Of a DNA stretch of 24,724 nt, positions 13,608-20,130 are shown one piece after another (the stretch's first letter is position 1; each line of letters starts with the position of its first letter). This DNA is from a virus, in the IMG/VR virus record IMGVR_UViG_3300027782_000346, positions 1 through 24,724 of that record; one strand, given 5' to 3'. Under the pieces are notes generated by a model. The model was not told the DNA's origin, made no database searches, and saw only the letters and a list, made by a program, of their open reading frames with translations. A program made the position numbers and the translations under genes.

Positions 13608-14143
13608 CATATTTTGCCCAAATCTGCGAACGCACTGCGAAACCTGTCGGGCTCATTGCCAACGTAGAGCGCCACTTGACCGCGTGTGTTTCTGTCGACG
13701 GTCATGCCTTGCGGTTGCTTAAATTGGATGCGTCGCGCAAAGATGCACATCGCTGCGGTGATGCTCATCGCTTCATGAAACCACGTGGCGTCGGTTGCGT
13801 TGTTGACGAGGATAACGCCATGTGACCAGCTGACACCGTGTTCGATGACCACACGATGCACGCATTGCCCAATGACGAGACGTGCATAGGGTGGATTAGC
13901 AAAGAGCGTGCGCACCTTTGGCCATGAACGATGTAGTGCGTTGTTCTCTCGTGTGTAATACGTCGCGGCTTGCACGGTCGTCTGGGCTTCGTCGCAACTA
14001 AACGGGTCGAGGTCGATGGTGCCCAAAGCGGTGCGCACACGGTCAACGATAGGTGCTGGCGTGTACCACTCGCCGTTGTCGCTGCGTGCCGTGTAGTACT
14101 CTTCGGTGAACGGTAGCCGTGGCTCTTCTTTACTGCGTTTCAT
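13598..14143 (-). CDS. Phage Dam-type DNA N6-adenine methyltransferase
   Basis: This encodes 181 residues from ATG 14143, with AAAGG nine bases upstream. The N-terminus has the hallmark order of the phage Dam-like family: 'EWYTPAPIVDRVRTALG', 'IDLDPFSCDEAQ', 'AATYYTRENNAL', then 'LFANPPYA' (the catalytic NPPY). Later 'GVILVNNATDATWFHE' and 'QFKQPQG' are also typical. The enzyme transfers a methyl group from AdoMet to adenine in DNA, probably to evade host restriction. No endonuclease partner is encoded nearby. The gene overlaps the preceding tandem-HTH gene by 14 bases and ends in a palindrome. It is the second methyltransferase of the window and belongs to a different family from the one at 5642-6727. 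Confidence 0.85.
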   Translation of the reverse strand: MKRSKEEPRLPFTEEYYTARSDNGEWYTPAPIVDRVRTALGTIDLDPFSCDEAQTTVQAATYYTRENNALHRSWPKVRTLFANPPYARLVIGQCVHRVVIEHGVSWSHGVILVNNATDATWFHEAMSITAAMCIFARRIQFKQPQGMTVDRNTRGQVALYVGNEPDRFRSAFADLGKICEF

Positions 14144-14882
14144 TCGACCGCACCTTTCTGTATGCAAGCTTATGACGCCAAGTGTATGTTCGTGCGGATG
14201 TATAGTTCACATTCAGGTCGTCCGCAATTTCATGCATCGTCCTCGATGCGAACCATTCCGGGTCGGTCGGCCACGTGATGCGGTATTCGTCGTACTTGGA
14301 ATTGATGCCGTGCTTATGCAAGTAACCGTATACGGTATTTTGTGGGATGTTGAGTGCTATCATGATTTCTGTCGCTGTCCGCTCTTCGTACCATCGCACG
14401 TCACGCGGCCATTTGTGTTTTCTGCGAATGCGCACTTTGTAACCGTTCTGATTTATGTGTCTTCGCATGACTTTCCAACTAACTTGCAACTCGTCCGCAG
14501 CTTGTTGGCTTGTCCGCATCGCGTACCATTCTGGCGACGTCGGGAAGTCCGCAGTAACCCGTGGTCGTCCTCTGCCCTTAGTGACGATACCGTGTTCAAT
14601 GCAATACTCTTTGACTTCGCGCCAAGGCTTCAATAACTCTATACCGATTTGCTTAATTGACCGCAAAGAATACCACGAAAGATCTGTGGGATAGTCTGAT
14701 AACTCTTCGAACTGTAGCACCATGATGGCACCGTGGTGCTTCATACCGCGCACTTCTTCGAAGTGGAAGCCGACATCATCGACAGGGATGTTAAGCGCCC
14801 GCGCAATGTACCAGCTGGGGTTGTCGCTCTGTAGGGTCGCTATCACGTCATCGGTATAGCGGAGGTCGTCTTTGCAAATCAT
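14130..14882 (-). CDS. Tandem helix-turn-helix repeat protein (A)
   Basis: This 250-residue protein is built of repeats. Four units begin with a Pro-containing segment and a conserved Trp-Tyr/Phe: W70 ('DLSWYSLRS'), W119 ('SPEWYAMRT'), W164 ('DVRWYEERT') and W210 ('DPEWFASRT'), spaced 49, 45 and 46 residues apart. Each continues as an HTH-like pattern ('ATEIMIALNIPQNTVYGYLHKHG' and equivalents) followed by a basic tail. A fifth, divergent unit may lie at 18-48 ('NPSWYIARALNIPVDDVGFHF'). Such an array should contact a long DNA site, one recognition helix per unit. It is ATGA-coupled upstream and overlaps the Dam-type gene downstream. I know no named family with exactly this layout. Related units occur singly in HTH endonuclease-associated and phage regulatory proteins, so that is an alternative origin. 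Confidence 0.7.
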   Translation of the reverse strand: MICKDDLRYTDDVIATLQSDNPSWYIARALNIPVDDVGFHFEEVRGMKHHGAIMVLQFEELSDYPTDLSWYSLRSIKQIGIELLKPWREVKEYCIEHGIVTKGRGRPRVTADFPTSPEWYAMRTSQQAADELQVSWKVMRRHINQNGYKVRIRRKHKWPRDVRWYEERTATEIMIALNIPQNTVYGYLHKHGINSKYDEYRITWPTDPEWFASRTMHEIADDLNVNYTSARTYTWRHKLAYRKVRSNETQ

Positions 14883-15316
14883 AGTAGTTTTAACTGTCCT
14901 TCCTTGACGCCATGGCGCTCGACGTTGTCTGCGTAGGTGCCGTCGAAGTCGCCATCTTTTAACCGTCGCGCGATGTCGGTCGCTGCTCCTCGGTGCGTGT
15001 GAGCCGCCAAGGTGTCCGCTGCTGAATTACAGTAATTAATGGATAACTTGTACCCGTTAAGTTTGACACTACCGCTGTCGGTGCTGCTTAACTTTGGGAA
15101 AATGTACACATTCATCCAGTAGTACGAGCCGTTGCGCTCATCGACGTAGTATTCGCCAACGACGCCATTCTTTCCGCGCATCTCTCTGCCTTGCGAAGCA
15201 ACGACTATTACCAATTCATCAGTGTCGAACTCTGTGCGTTGACAGTAGAGAAACCGACCCCATAGTGGTACTATCTCTTCGTTCTCTTGGTGTCTGGTGA
15301 AAAACTTGCGTGTCAT
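14879..15316 (-). CDS. Hypothetical protein between the two tandem-HTH genes
   Basis: This encodes 145 residues from ATG 15316 (ATGA overlap with the preceding stop), ending in ATGA overlap with the next gene. The N-terminal two thirds looks beta-rich ('LWGRFLYCQRTEFDTDELVI', 'GVVGEYYVDERNGSYYWMN', 'GSVKLNGYKLSINYC'). The last third is helical and charged ('GAATDIARRLKDGDFDGTY'). I recognise no family. Its placement between two genes with repeated HTH units in a coupled block suggests the three act together, but no sequence feature proves it. Confidence 0.55.
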   Translation of the reverse strand: MTRKFFTRHQENEEIVPLWGRFLYCQRTEFDTDELVIVVASQGREMRGKNGVVGEYYVDERNGSYYWMNVYIFPKLSSTDSGSVKLNGYKLSINYCNSAADTLAAHTHRGAATDIARRLKDGDFDGTYADNVERHGVKEGQLKLL

Positions 15317-15921
15317 ATCAATCCTTCCCGATGTAAGAACCGCCAATACTTCGCCGTGCTCCACTTAATCCCGAGCGCTTCGCCAGCTTCTTTATCATTC
15401 GATGTCGAGTCCAAGATAGCCCGCTGCTCGTCGGTAATGACGACGCGCACCTTTGGCGCACGAATGTTCATTGTGGTTCGTAGCATCCAAATGGTACGAC
15501 CGCTGACGTCCAAAGCTTTGGCCACGCGTTCATTGCTAAATGAAGACCGAAGCAACACCATGACCGACTCGGTAAGTTTTACCGGGTCTTTGATACGCTT
15601 GCCCACGTGACGTCGACGCATAACTTCGATAGTCGAGTACGCAATACCAAAGCGCTTCGCCAGTTGTTGGTTCGTTGCTTTGCCTTCGAATGCACGCAAC
15701 ATCTCGCCCGTAACATGATGATTCCGGATGGTGCGGTGTGAGTCTGGGACCAAGGTGCGACGCAGTTTGTAAACGGTCGCGTAACTGTAGCCGTATTCAT
15801 CGGCAACGCTTCGTGCGGATCGCGACGCATCCCACAAAGCCGCCTCGAAGGCGGCTCCGTGTTTCTCGATGTATCGCTGTGCGGTTTCCATGGTGAACGT
15901 GTATTTCTGTGGCGCTCTCAT
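15313..15921 (-). CDS. Tandem helix-turn-helix repeat protein (B)
   Basis: This 202-residue protein starts at ATG 15921 (ATGA overlap). Four HTH-like units follow each other: about 33-56 ('ARSVADEYGYSYATVYKLRR'), 82-104 ('NQQLAKRFGIAYSTIEVMRR'), 128-150 ('NERVAKALDVSGRTIWMLRT') and 174-197 ('DKEAGEALGIKWSTAKYWRF'). The equivalent Gly/Asp turn positions (44, 92, 138, 184) are 46-48 residues apart. The units resemble the recognition segments of small phage HTH proteins, but four in a row in one chain is unusual. The linkers are basic ('RRHVGKRIKDP'). It probably binds a long DNA target as a regulator or nucleoid-type protein. Unlike protein A, its units lack the Trp-Tyr signature. Confidence 0.7.
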   Translation of the reverse strand: MRAPQKYTFTMETAQRYIEKHGAAFEAALWDASRSARSVADEYGYSYATVYKLRRTLVPDSHRTIRNHHVTGEMLRAFEGKATNQQLAKRFGIAYSTIEVMRRRHVGKRIKDPVKLTESVMVLLRSSFSNERVAKALDVSGRTIWMLRTTMNIRAPKVRVVITDEQRAILDSTSNDKEAGEALGIKWSTAKYWRFLHREGLI

Positions 15922-16157
15922 AAGTGTATCGCCCTTGCAATAAACACCGCATGGATTTGCGCCCGCACGTCGTCAAAGGTCTTACCTTCGTAGACTTTGA
16001 CCTTGCGGTCTTTTCGTCCGCCGGTCATCTCCAGTGTGCCAATCCATACGCCATCCATACCCATGGCCACGCGTGCGCTATAGCGCCTCTGTGCGGTCTT
16101 GTAACGCACGCGCCAAGCCATCCCGGTACAATGCCACTCTATCAACGGTACGCTCAT
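15918..16157 (-). CDS. Hypothetical protein, 79 residues
   Basis: This starts at ATG 16157 and ends at 15918, with ATGA overlaps at both ends. The protein looks like a small beta-rich fold with a C-terminal helix: 'WHCTGMAWRVRYKTAQRRYS', 'GVWIGTLEMTGG', 'VKVYEGKTFDDVRAQIHAVF'. The strand-strand-strand-helix layout is reminiscent of small DNA-binding domains such as the AP2/integrase N-terminal fold, but I would not assign it on that basis. It belongs to the early operon behind the promoter at 16941-16969. Confidence 0.5.
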   Translation of the reverse strand: MSVPLIEWHCTGMAWRVRYKTAQRRYSARVAMGMDGVWIGTLEMTGGRKDRKVKVYEGKTFDDVRAQIHAVFIARAIHL

Positions 16158-16345
16158 CGTGTGGGCTCCTCGTGTTCTTTGTTCCGCTGCTGAATGACTG
16201 AGCGCAGCTTGGCTTCGCGAAGAAATAGTACTAAGTGCCGTTGTTCTTCGCGCTTGGTTAGGTAGGTCAAAAGCTTGCGTCGTAGTGTCTCGATTTCTTC
16301 GCTAATCTGTTTCAAGTCGGTGTCAATAGTTGGTAGCGGTGTCAC
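16154..16345 (-). CDS. Small coiled-coil protein, GTG start
   Basis: This encodes 63 residues. I chose GTG 16345 because a perfect AGGAGG lies six bases upstream; the longer frame begins at a TTG inside that site. It overlaps the preceding gene by 23 bases and the next by ATGA. The protein is almost all helix with leucine-rich heptads ('LKQISEEIETLRRKLLTYLT') and a charged end, so it probably oligomerises. It has no catalytic motif or membrane segment. No family is recognised. Confidence 0.55.
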   Translation of the reverse strand: MTPLPTIDTDLKQISEEIETLRRKLLTYLTKREEQRHLVLFLREAKLRSVIQQRNKEHEEPTR

Positions 16346-16625
16346 TGCGTGCCTCCTCAATAATGCTCAACATGTAGTGCGCATCGCAGACGCGATTGAT
16401 GTAGTTCTCATCGCGTTCAATCAGGAACTCACACCCACACGACGCCGTTACATAGACCGCTCCCACGTCGCGTCGCTGCGTAATGAACTTGTACATGTCG
16501 TAATCGCGATACAAAACATTCTGCAGTACGGTCATCGATGCGTTGCGCTCGGTGCCGGTGAACTTCAGTGTGTAGCCACCGAGGCCCATCACTTGGAGCC
16601 ATTCGAAGAATCTGTTACGCATCAT
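16323..16625 (-). CDS. Small putative metal-binding protein, 100 residues
   Basis: The start is ATG 16625 (ATGA overlap) or the next codon ATG 16622, which has better spacing from AAAGG. The C-terminal part has 'YVTASCGCEFLIERDE' followed by 'VCDAHYM', giving a Cys-x-Cys ... Cys-x2-His set that could bind zinc. Preceding strands and 'LQNVLYRDYDMYKFIT' suggest a small mixed fold. It is the second gene of the early operon. I do not recognise a named family. Confidence 0.55.
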   Translation of the reverse strand: MMRNRFFEWLQVMGLGGYTLKFTGTERNASMTVLQNVLYRDYDMYKFITQRRDVGAVYVTASCGCEFLIERDENYINRVCDAHYMLSIIEEARSDTATNY

Positions 16626-16903
16626 TGCGCCTTTCTAAATCGTCGCGCTTCGCGTGTCGTTGAATGCCAATGTCCGCCAGCTGGGTTGATGATGGTGCCG
16701 TGGTCGCTGCGTAGTACTGCGTAGGTGCGCGTACCGTACTCGATGTCGGCATAGTCGAGCATCCCGACGACGCGCTTGGCGAACTCTCGGTCGATGGCTA
16801 CGAACATTTCGCAGGCTTGCAAGGTGCGGTCATTGTCGGCCCGATGGATGGCGAGGGTTATTCGCTCATGTATCGGTCTTCGCAGGTCGGTCAGTACGGA
16901 CAT
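16622..16903 (-). CDS. Hypothetical protein, first gene of the early operon
   Basis: This encodes 93 residues from ATG 16903, which has AAAGG eight bases upstream. The longer frame from 16939 would begin at the -10 box, upstream of the transcription start, so it is excluded. The protein begins 'MSVLTDLRRPIHERITLAI' and ends with a basic stretch ('HSTTREARRFRKAQ'); its middle is 'DREFAKRVVGMLDYADIEYG'. No motif is recognised. As first gene behind a strong promoter it should be expressed early and abundantly. Confidence 0.55.
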   Translation of the reverse strand: MSVLTDLRRPIHERITLAIHRADNDRTLQACEMFVAIDREFAKRVVGMLDYADIEYGTRTYAVLRSDHGTIINPAGGHWHSTTREARRFRKAQ

Positions 16904-16940
16904 GATGTGTGCCTTTCTGTATCTTCTATCATCCGTCATT

Positions 16941-16969
16941 ATTTTATATCATGCTATTGAATCAGTCAA
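16941..16969 (-). promoter_or_regulatory. Sigma70-type early promoter
   Basis: On the minus strand TTGACT (16969-16964) and TAAAAT (16946-16941) are 17 bases apart, 10/12 to consensus. It faces the gene starting at 16903, with a leader of about 30 bases. Across 28 bases it matches the 13540-13568 promoter except at two positions. Confidence 0.83.
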
Positions 16970-17105
16970 GCGTCAACACGAAACACGTCACGTGGTACAA
17001 TGTTTACGGATGCGGAAGTCACTAAATACCACGTTCGTGTTCGCCTTGCTCGGTGACGACCGACGGTTGATTGCAGACGTAGCGCGCAAATGCTGTAGGA
17101 ACTGT

Positions 17106-17150
17106 AAAAAGCAAACACGAAGCCCACACGCCAGTCCGCGTGTGGGCTTC
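17106..17150 (-). terminator. Probable terminator of the tail operon
   Basis: GAAGCCCACACG pairs perfectly with CGTGTGGGCTTC (arms 17119-17130 and 17139-17150, short loop). On the minus strand the stem is followed by GTGTTTGC and then five Ts, a T-rich but interrupted tail. On the plus strand no T run follows. It is probably the end of the tail transcript. Confidence 0.55.
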
Positions 17151-17167
17151 ATGTAAAACCGTATGAT

Positions 17168-17192
17168 ATATGTTTGTGAACATATTTCACAA
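17168..17192. promoter_or_regulatory. Two overlapping palindromes, candidate operator
   Basis: ATATGTT-TGTG-AACATAT (17168-17185) and TTGTGAA-CATAT-TTCACAA (17174-17192) share twelve bases and each have perfect 7-bp arms. Interlocked palindromes between two hairpins suggest binding sites for a dimeric regulator or alternative RNA folds. No binding protein is known. Confidence 0.5.
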
Positions 17193-17205
17193 CTGAATAA
17201 GTATA

Positions 17206-17239
17206 CACCAACGCCACCCCATATGGGATGGCGTTGGTG
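17206..17239. other. Long hairpin downstream of the tail genes
   Basis: CACCAACGCCA pairs with TGGCGTTGGTG around a central CCCATATGGG palindrome, giving 14 of 15 paired positions. Neither strand shows a T run after it. It may slow polymerase, protect the tail mRNA 3' end or be a protein-binding site. Confidence 0.55.
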
Positions 17240-17332
17240 CAGATGACCGTCACGGGAAAGGCACCGCTTCGGATAATTGATTATAGCACCGCGATGCAGT
17301 TCTGCCAAGAATAAGACACCGCGGTATTCGTA

Positions 17333-17638
17333 TTATACCGGCTTTGTTGGCCACGTGGTAACGTTCCATTGCACGGCTTCGGTGATATCGCGCAGTTGCT
17401 GGCGATATACTCGCCACGCGTCCACGGTGACCGCATCGAGTCCGACATCGGGAAGCTGCGTATAGTCACAATCGACCAGCTTGGTATTGCGCACGCTGCG
17501 CAGTGCGTACATTGCTTCGGCTTCGGTGAACGGTCGTTCTTCAACGTCGGCACCTTCGGGAGGAACTGCGTACGCTTCGCCGTAGTCATCGAAGTATGCA
17601 AACGTGATGGTCTTCGGATCGTAGATGCGATAAATCAT
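17333..17638 (-). CDS. Tail-fibre-associated chaperone-like protein (Phage_tail_APC type)
   Basis: This encodes 101 residues from ATG 17638 (ATGA overlap with the fibre gene stop). The C-terminus reads 'VDAWRVYRQQLRDITEAVQW' followed by 'TTWPTKPV', which matches the Trp-x2-Tyr-Arg-x2-Leu-Arg-Asp ... Trp-Pro-x-x-Pro pattern of small proteins annotated as phage tail assembly chaperones and encoded after tail-fibre genes. The N-terminal part ('YFDDYGEAYAVPPEGADV') is short and acidic. It is the last gene of the tail transcript, before a hairpin. It probably assists folding or assembly of the fibres encoded just upstream. Confidence 0.65.
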   Translation of the reverse strand: MIYRIYDPKTITFAYFDDYGEAYAVPPEGADVEERPFTEAEAMYALRSVRNTKLVDCDYTQLPDVGLDAVTVDAWRVYRQQLRDITEAVQWNVTTWPTKPV

Positions 17639-18114
17639 AGCAACACCAGATTGATAATTGGAGATTCGCCAGCGTCGTCTTCGGTGTTCACTTGGAGCGT
17701 ATGCGTGCCCGATGCGGTTTGAAGTCTGAGTTGAATTGCGTCATCAACTTTGAAAAAGCGTGTTGCGGTCAATCGGAACTTTGTATCCTTGCCGTCGCCA
17801 CTTCCCATCGTTGCAACTTCGACACCGTTGACGAGGATGTCGCCAACAACAGCGTCTTTAATGTCCATCTTCCCGTTGAAAGTCAATGAGTAGTAGCCAG
17901 ATACCGGCACGGTTATCGTGGAGCCCGACCAAGCGACTGCGCATCCCGCATCGATAAGGCTTTGCCACGTGACGGTAACGCCTGCCGTCGTTATGCTTAG
18001 CGTCGATGTGCGTGTGAGCGTAATGTATACCATGTTGTCGCCGCGTTCCAACTGAACGAGTCGACCGTTCACCATGGCTGCCGTGTTAGGGGTTGGCGAG
18101 CTCAATTTTGACAT
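17635..18114 (-). CDS. Small C1q-like tail fibre / adhesin
   Basis: This encodes 159 residues from ATG 18114. The first 29 bases overlap the Gp37-like gene, and AGAGG lies immediately before the ATG, so a TTG three codons later is a possible alternative. From residue ~45 it reads as a jelly-roll: 'STITVPVSGYYSLTFNGKMD', 'GDILVNGVEVATMGSG', 'FFKVDDAIQLRLQTASG'. The 'V-x-x-SGYY-x-L' strand and later 'V-x-x-x-D-x-I' strand are typical of C1q/TNF-like trimeric domains in phage fibres. It probably contacts the host surface. A second protein with the same fold is encoded at 19227-20126. Confidence 0.6.
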   Translation of the reverse strand: MSKLSSPTPNTAAMVNGRLVQLERGDNMVYITLTRTSTLSITTAGVTVTWQSLIDAGCAVAWSGSTITVPVSGYYSLTFNGKMDIKDAVVGDILVNGVEVATMGSGDGKDTKFRLTATRFFKVDDAIQLRLQTASGTHTLQVNTEDDAGESPIINLVLL

Positions 18115-19225
18115 CCTCTCTACCGGTTGAATCTGCGCTTAATTGTACGCCGAAAATCTTCCGCGTAAAGCTGTTCACCGAGTCTGGCGTTACGGTGACC
18201 AAGTCACCGAGAAAGTAATCGCGACCGTATTGGAGTGCAGATGATTGCAATACTTCGATAGTGTAGAGCTTTTGTTTACGTTGCTCTTGGCGCCATCGAC
18301 GCTTGGCCAGTGCGGTCAGATGTGCGACGGTTTCGGAGTCGCCGCCCTTAATAAGTACTTCGCGCAGTTCGTAGCCGGTCGGTGCTGGCGAAGGGAACGA
18401 CCCGCGCAGCATCGCTTTATCTTTGCCCTTACCCGTGGCGATGACGAAGGTCGGTGATGTCATCGCATCGGTCGAGTATTCAAAGTTCCCGATGGTGCCG
18501 TTAGCTTGACTCATGCGGACGACGCTTGTACGGTTGGCTCCAAGCGTGTTGGCATAGAAAAGCGTGTATTGCAACGTCGCAATATCAAAGCGGACCTCAA
18601 AGTCAATCGAAGCCACGTCCGCTATCTTTTGCATAGTTATCAGTACGTTCTCACCCGAGCATGCCAGCGCAAAACCGGTGCCCAGTCCGAGGTCGGCAAC
18701 GTCGACCGCTCCGGTCAATCGTCCGTCCGTCCATCGGGACAACGTCGTACTATATCGACGGCTTAGGTCAGCGGTCAAGTATGGTGGCGCTCCGTTGGCA
18801 TTAGAGCCGATGTTGTAGTTCCATAATTGCGTAATGATTGACGACGCGGTTGTGTAGAGTGACGGCATAAAACATGAGACACCGCGAAGGTTCGGATACC
18901 ATGCGACGATACGGTCTTGTAAGACACGCGTCGCATCGACAACGACTATCTCCATCATCGGATTGACTCCGTACATGCGACGCATCAAACGCACGGCTCC
19001 GATGATTTCTTCGTATGCATTCATTCCGCCCGCTGCGTCGCTGCGTATCATGCGCACAATGTATTCGATTTCAATCTGCGCAGCCAACGTCGTGCGCAGA
19101 TCGAGACGAAGGACGAGTACGCTTGGTGAGTTGACTTGATGACTCACCGAGTAATTCAGCGGGTCAATCATACCGACTGGCGTACCGTCCGATTCGTACA
19201 GTGTGAACGTTGCTTGTGTCGGCAT
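18086..19225 (-). CDS. Baseplate/tail-tip protein (ReqiPepy6 Gp37-like)
   Basis: This encodes 379 residues from ATG 19225, one base after the preceding stop codon. The pattern 'YSVSHQVNSPSVLVLRLDLR' at the N-terminus, 'ATRVLQDRIVAWY' with the following 'SSIITQLWNYNIG', and the C-terminal 'LAKRRWRQEQRKQKLYTIEV' then 'YGRDYFLGDLVTV' matches siphovirus tail proteins named after Gp37 of ReqiPepy6. These proteins occupy the tail tip/baseplate hub next to the distal tail protein. Nothing suggests a lytic domain. The position between two fibre genes and downstream of the Dit-like gene agrees with a tail-tip role. Confidence 0.75.
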   Translation of the reverse strand: MPTQATFTLYESDGTPVGMIDPLNYSVSHQVNSPSVLVLRLDLRTTLAAQIEIEYIVRMIRSDAAGGMNAYEEIIGAVRLMRRMYGVNPMMEIVVVDATRVLQDRIVAWYPNLRGVSCFMPSLYTTASSIITQLWNYNIGSNANGAPPYLTADLSRRYSTTLSRWTDGRLTGAVDVADLGLGTGFALACSGENVLITMQKIADVASIDFEVRFDIATLQYTLFYANTLGANRTSVVRMSQANGTIGNFEYSTDAMTSPTFVIATGKGKDKAMLRGSFPSPAPTGYELREVLIKGGDSETVAHLTALAKRRWRQEQRKQKLYTIEVLQSSALQYGRDYFLGDLVTVTPDSVNSFTRKIFGVQLSADSTGREDVKIELANP

Positions 19226-19226
19226 G

Positions 19227-20126
19227 CTATGCTCGAGTCACGGTTAAGAATGCATTCGACACGGTTTGTCCTGCCGTTGTAATAGTGTTAGAGCTCATAT
19301 TGACCGTGTCATTCGCTACTAATGTATACATCCACGTTGCAGTTAAGAATGCCGAAGCGGCAACAGGAGTAATCGTTGCGCTTTGTACTTGCGTTCCATT
19401 GACATTAAGACGTACATTTCTTTGACCAGTCGTTCCGGTGCCATATGTTCCGGAATATGCAATCAAATACATTCCCGCACGCTTTACCGTTACAACGCCG
19501 GTCGTCGTGTTAACGCTGAAAATTGCATCGTTTGTTACCGTAGAAGCGCTGAATGTGGCGACGTCATATTGCGTCGTTACATTAGTTAGAGTAGCCGAAC
19601 CACCGCTCATTGTGGCGTACGATTGATACGGTAACTGCGTGGTCGTTCCGTACATCGTATAGTCAGGGGTAATGCCCGACGCAGTGATTGCTGCGCCGCT
19701 GACCTGTACGGTACCCAATTGCAAGTATGTACGACCGACGAGCTGGGCCGCGGTGCAAACCGCGACACGCACTGCGTAGGTCGTCACCGTTGTACCGCTG
19801 ACACTCCTCGAGACGGTTAAAGCGCCTGCGGTGTCATTGACAAAGACAACGACGTTGTAGGTAGCGTTGGCTAGCGTCGTAATGACGATGGACGCGGACG
19901 TTGTGTTCTCGTAGAAGTAACCACCGACGATTGCTGCGCCGGCCGCGATGGTTAGCGTGTTGGTTCCGTTGCCGGTCATTGCCATGAGTGAGCCGGTCTG
20001 CAGTACGCCGTTGTTTAACGTCTTGGTTTCCATCGCGATCATCCGCGATGTTTCGTAGCCGCTACCATTGCCATCGCCGAATGCTACTCCGACGCCCGTC
20101 GCCATTCCAATCGATTGTTCTGCCAT
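19227..20126 (-). CDS. Tail fibre / receptor-binding protein with C1q-like domain
   Basis: This encodes 299 residues from ATG 20126, with AGGAG nine bases upstream. Residues about 1-150 are Gly/Thr/Ala-rich beta structure ('GTNTLTIAAGAAIVGGYFYE', 'GALTVSRSVSGTTVTTYAVR'), probably the shaft and attachment part. Residues about 185-299 form a C1q/TNF-like jelly-roll: 'TGVVTVKRAGMYLIAYSG', 'GQRNVRLNVNGTQV', 'DTVNMSSN', 'NAFLTVTRA'. Such domains trimerise and often bind host surface sugars or proteins. It lies between the distal tail and Gp37-like genes. Receptor binding is inferred from fold and place. Confidence 0.75.
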   Translation of the reverse strand: MAEQSIGMATGVGVAFGDGNGSGYETSRMIAMETKTLNNGVLQTGSLMAMTGNGTNTLTIAAGAAIVGGYFYENTTSASIVITTLANATYNVVVFVNDTAGALTVSRSVSGTTVTTYAVRVAVCTAAQLVGRTYLQLGTVQVSGAAITASGITPDYTMYGTTTQLPYQSYATMSGGSATLTNVTTQYDVATFSASTVTNDAIFSVNTTTGVVTVKRAGMYLIAYSGTYGTGTTGQRNVRLNVNGTQVQSATITPVAASAFLTATWMYTLVANDTVNMSSNTITTAGQTVSNAFLTVTRA

Positions 20127-20130
20127 GTGT

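Larger units (their letters stand above)
16970..17332. other. Control region without a convincing gene
   Basis: This is the longest gene-free stretch (about 360 bases), between the end of the tail operon and the early promoter. It holds two strong hairpins (17119-17150 and 17206-17239), two overlapping palindromes (17168-17192) and a weak plus-strand promoter-like TACAAT at about 16996. A 106-codon minus-strand frame here runs through both hairpins and has no ribosome binding site, so I treat it as chance. A plus-strand frame of 48 codons (17010-17156) ends in the first hairpin and is doubtful. Confidence 0.6.

Noticed and set aside
16776-17156. 126-codon plus-strand frame
   Set aside because: It lies antisense to the early promoter and first gene, with no site before its start; only its last 48 codons are kept as a doubtful candidate.
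16988-17308. 106-codon minus-strand frame in the control region
   Set aside because: It runs through both hairpins and the palindromes, has no ribosome binding site and reads as low-quality protein; treated as chance.
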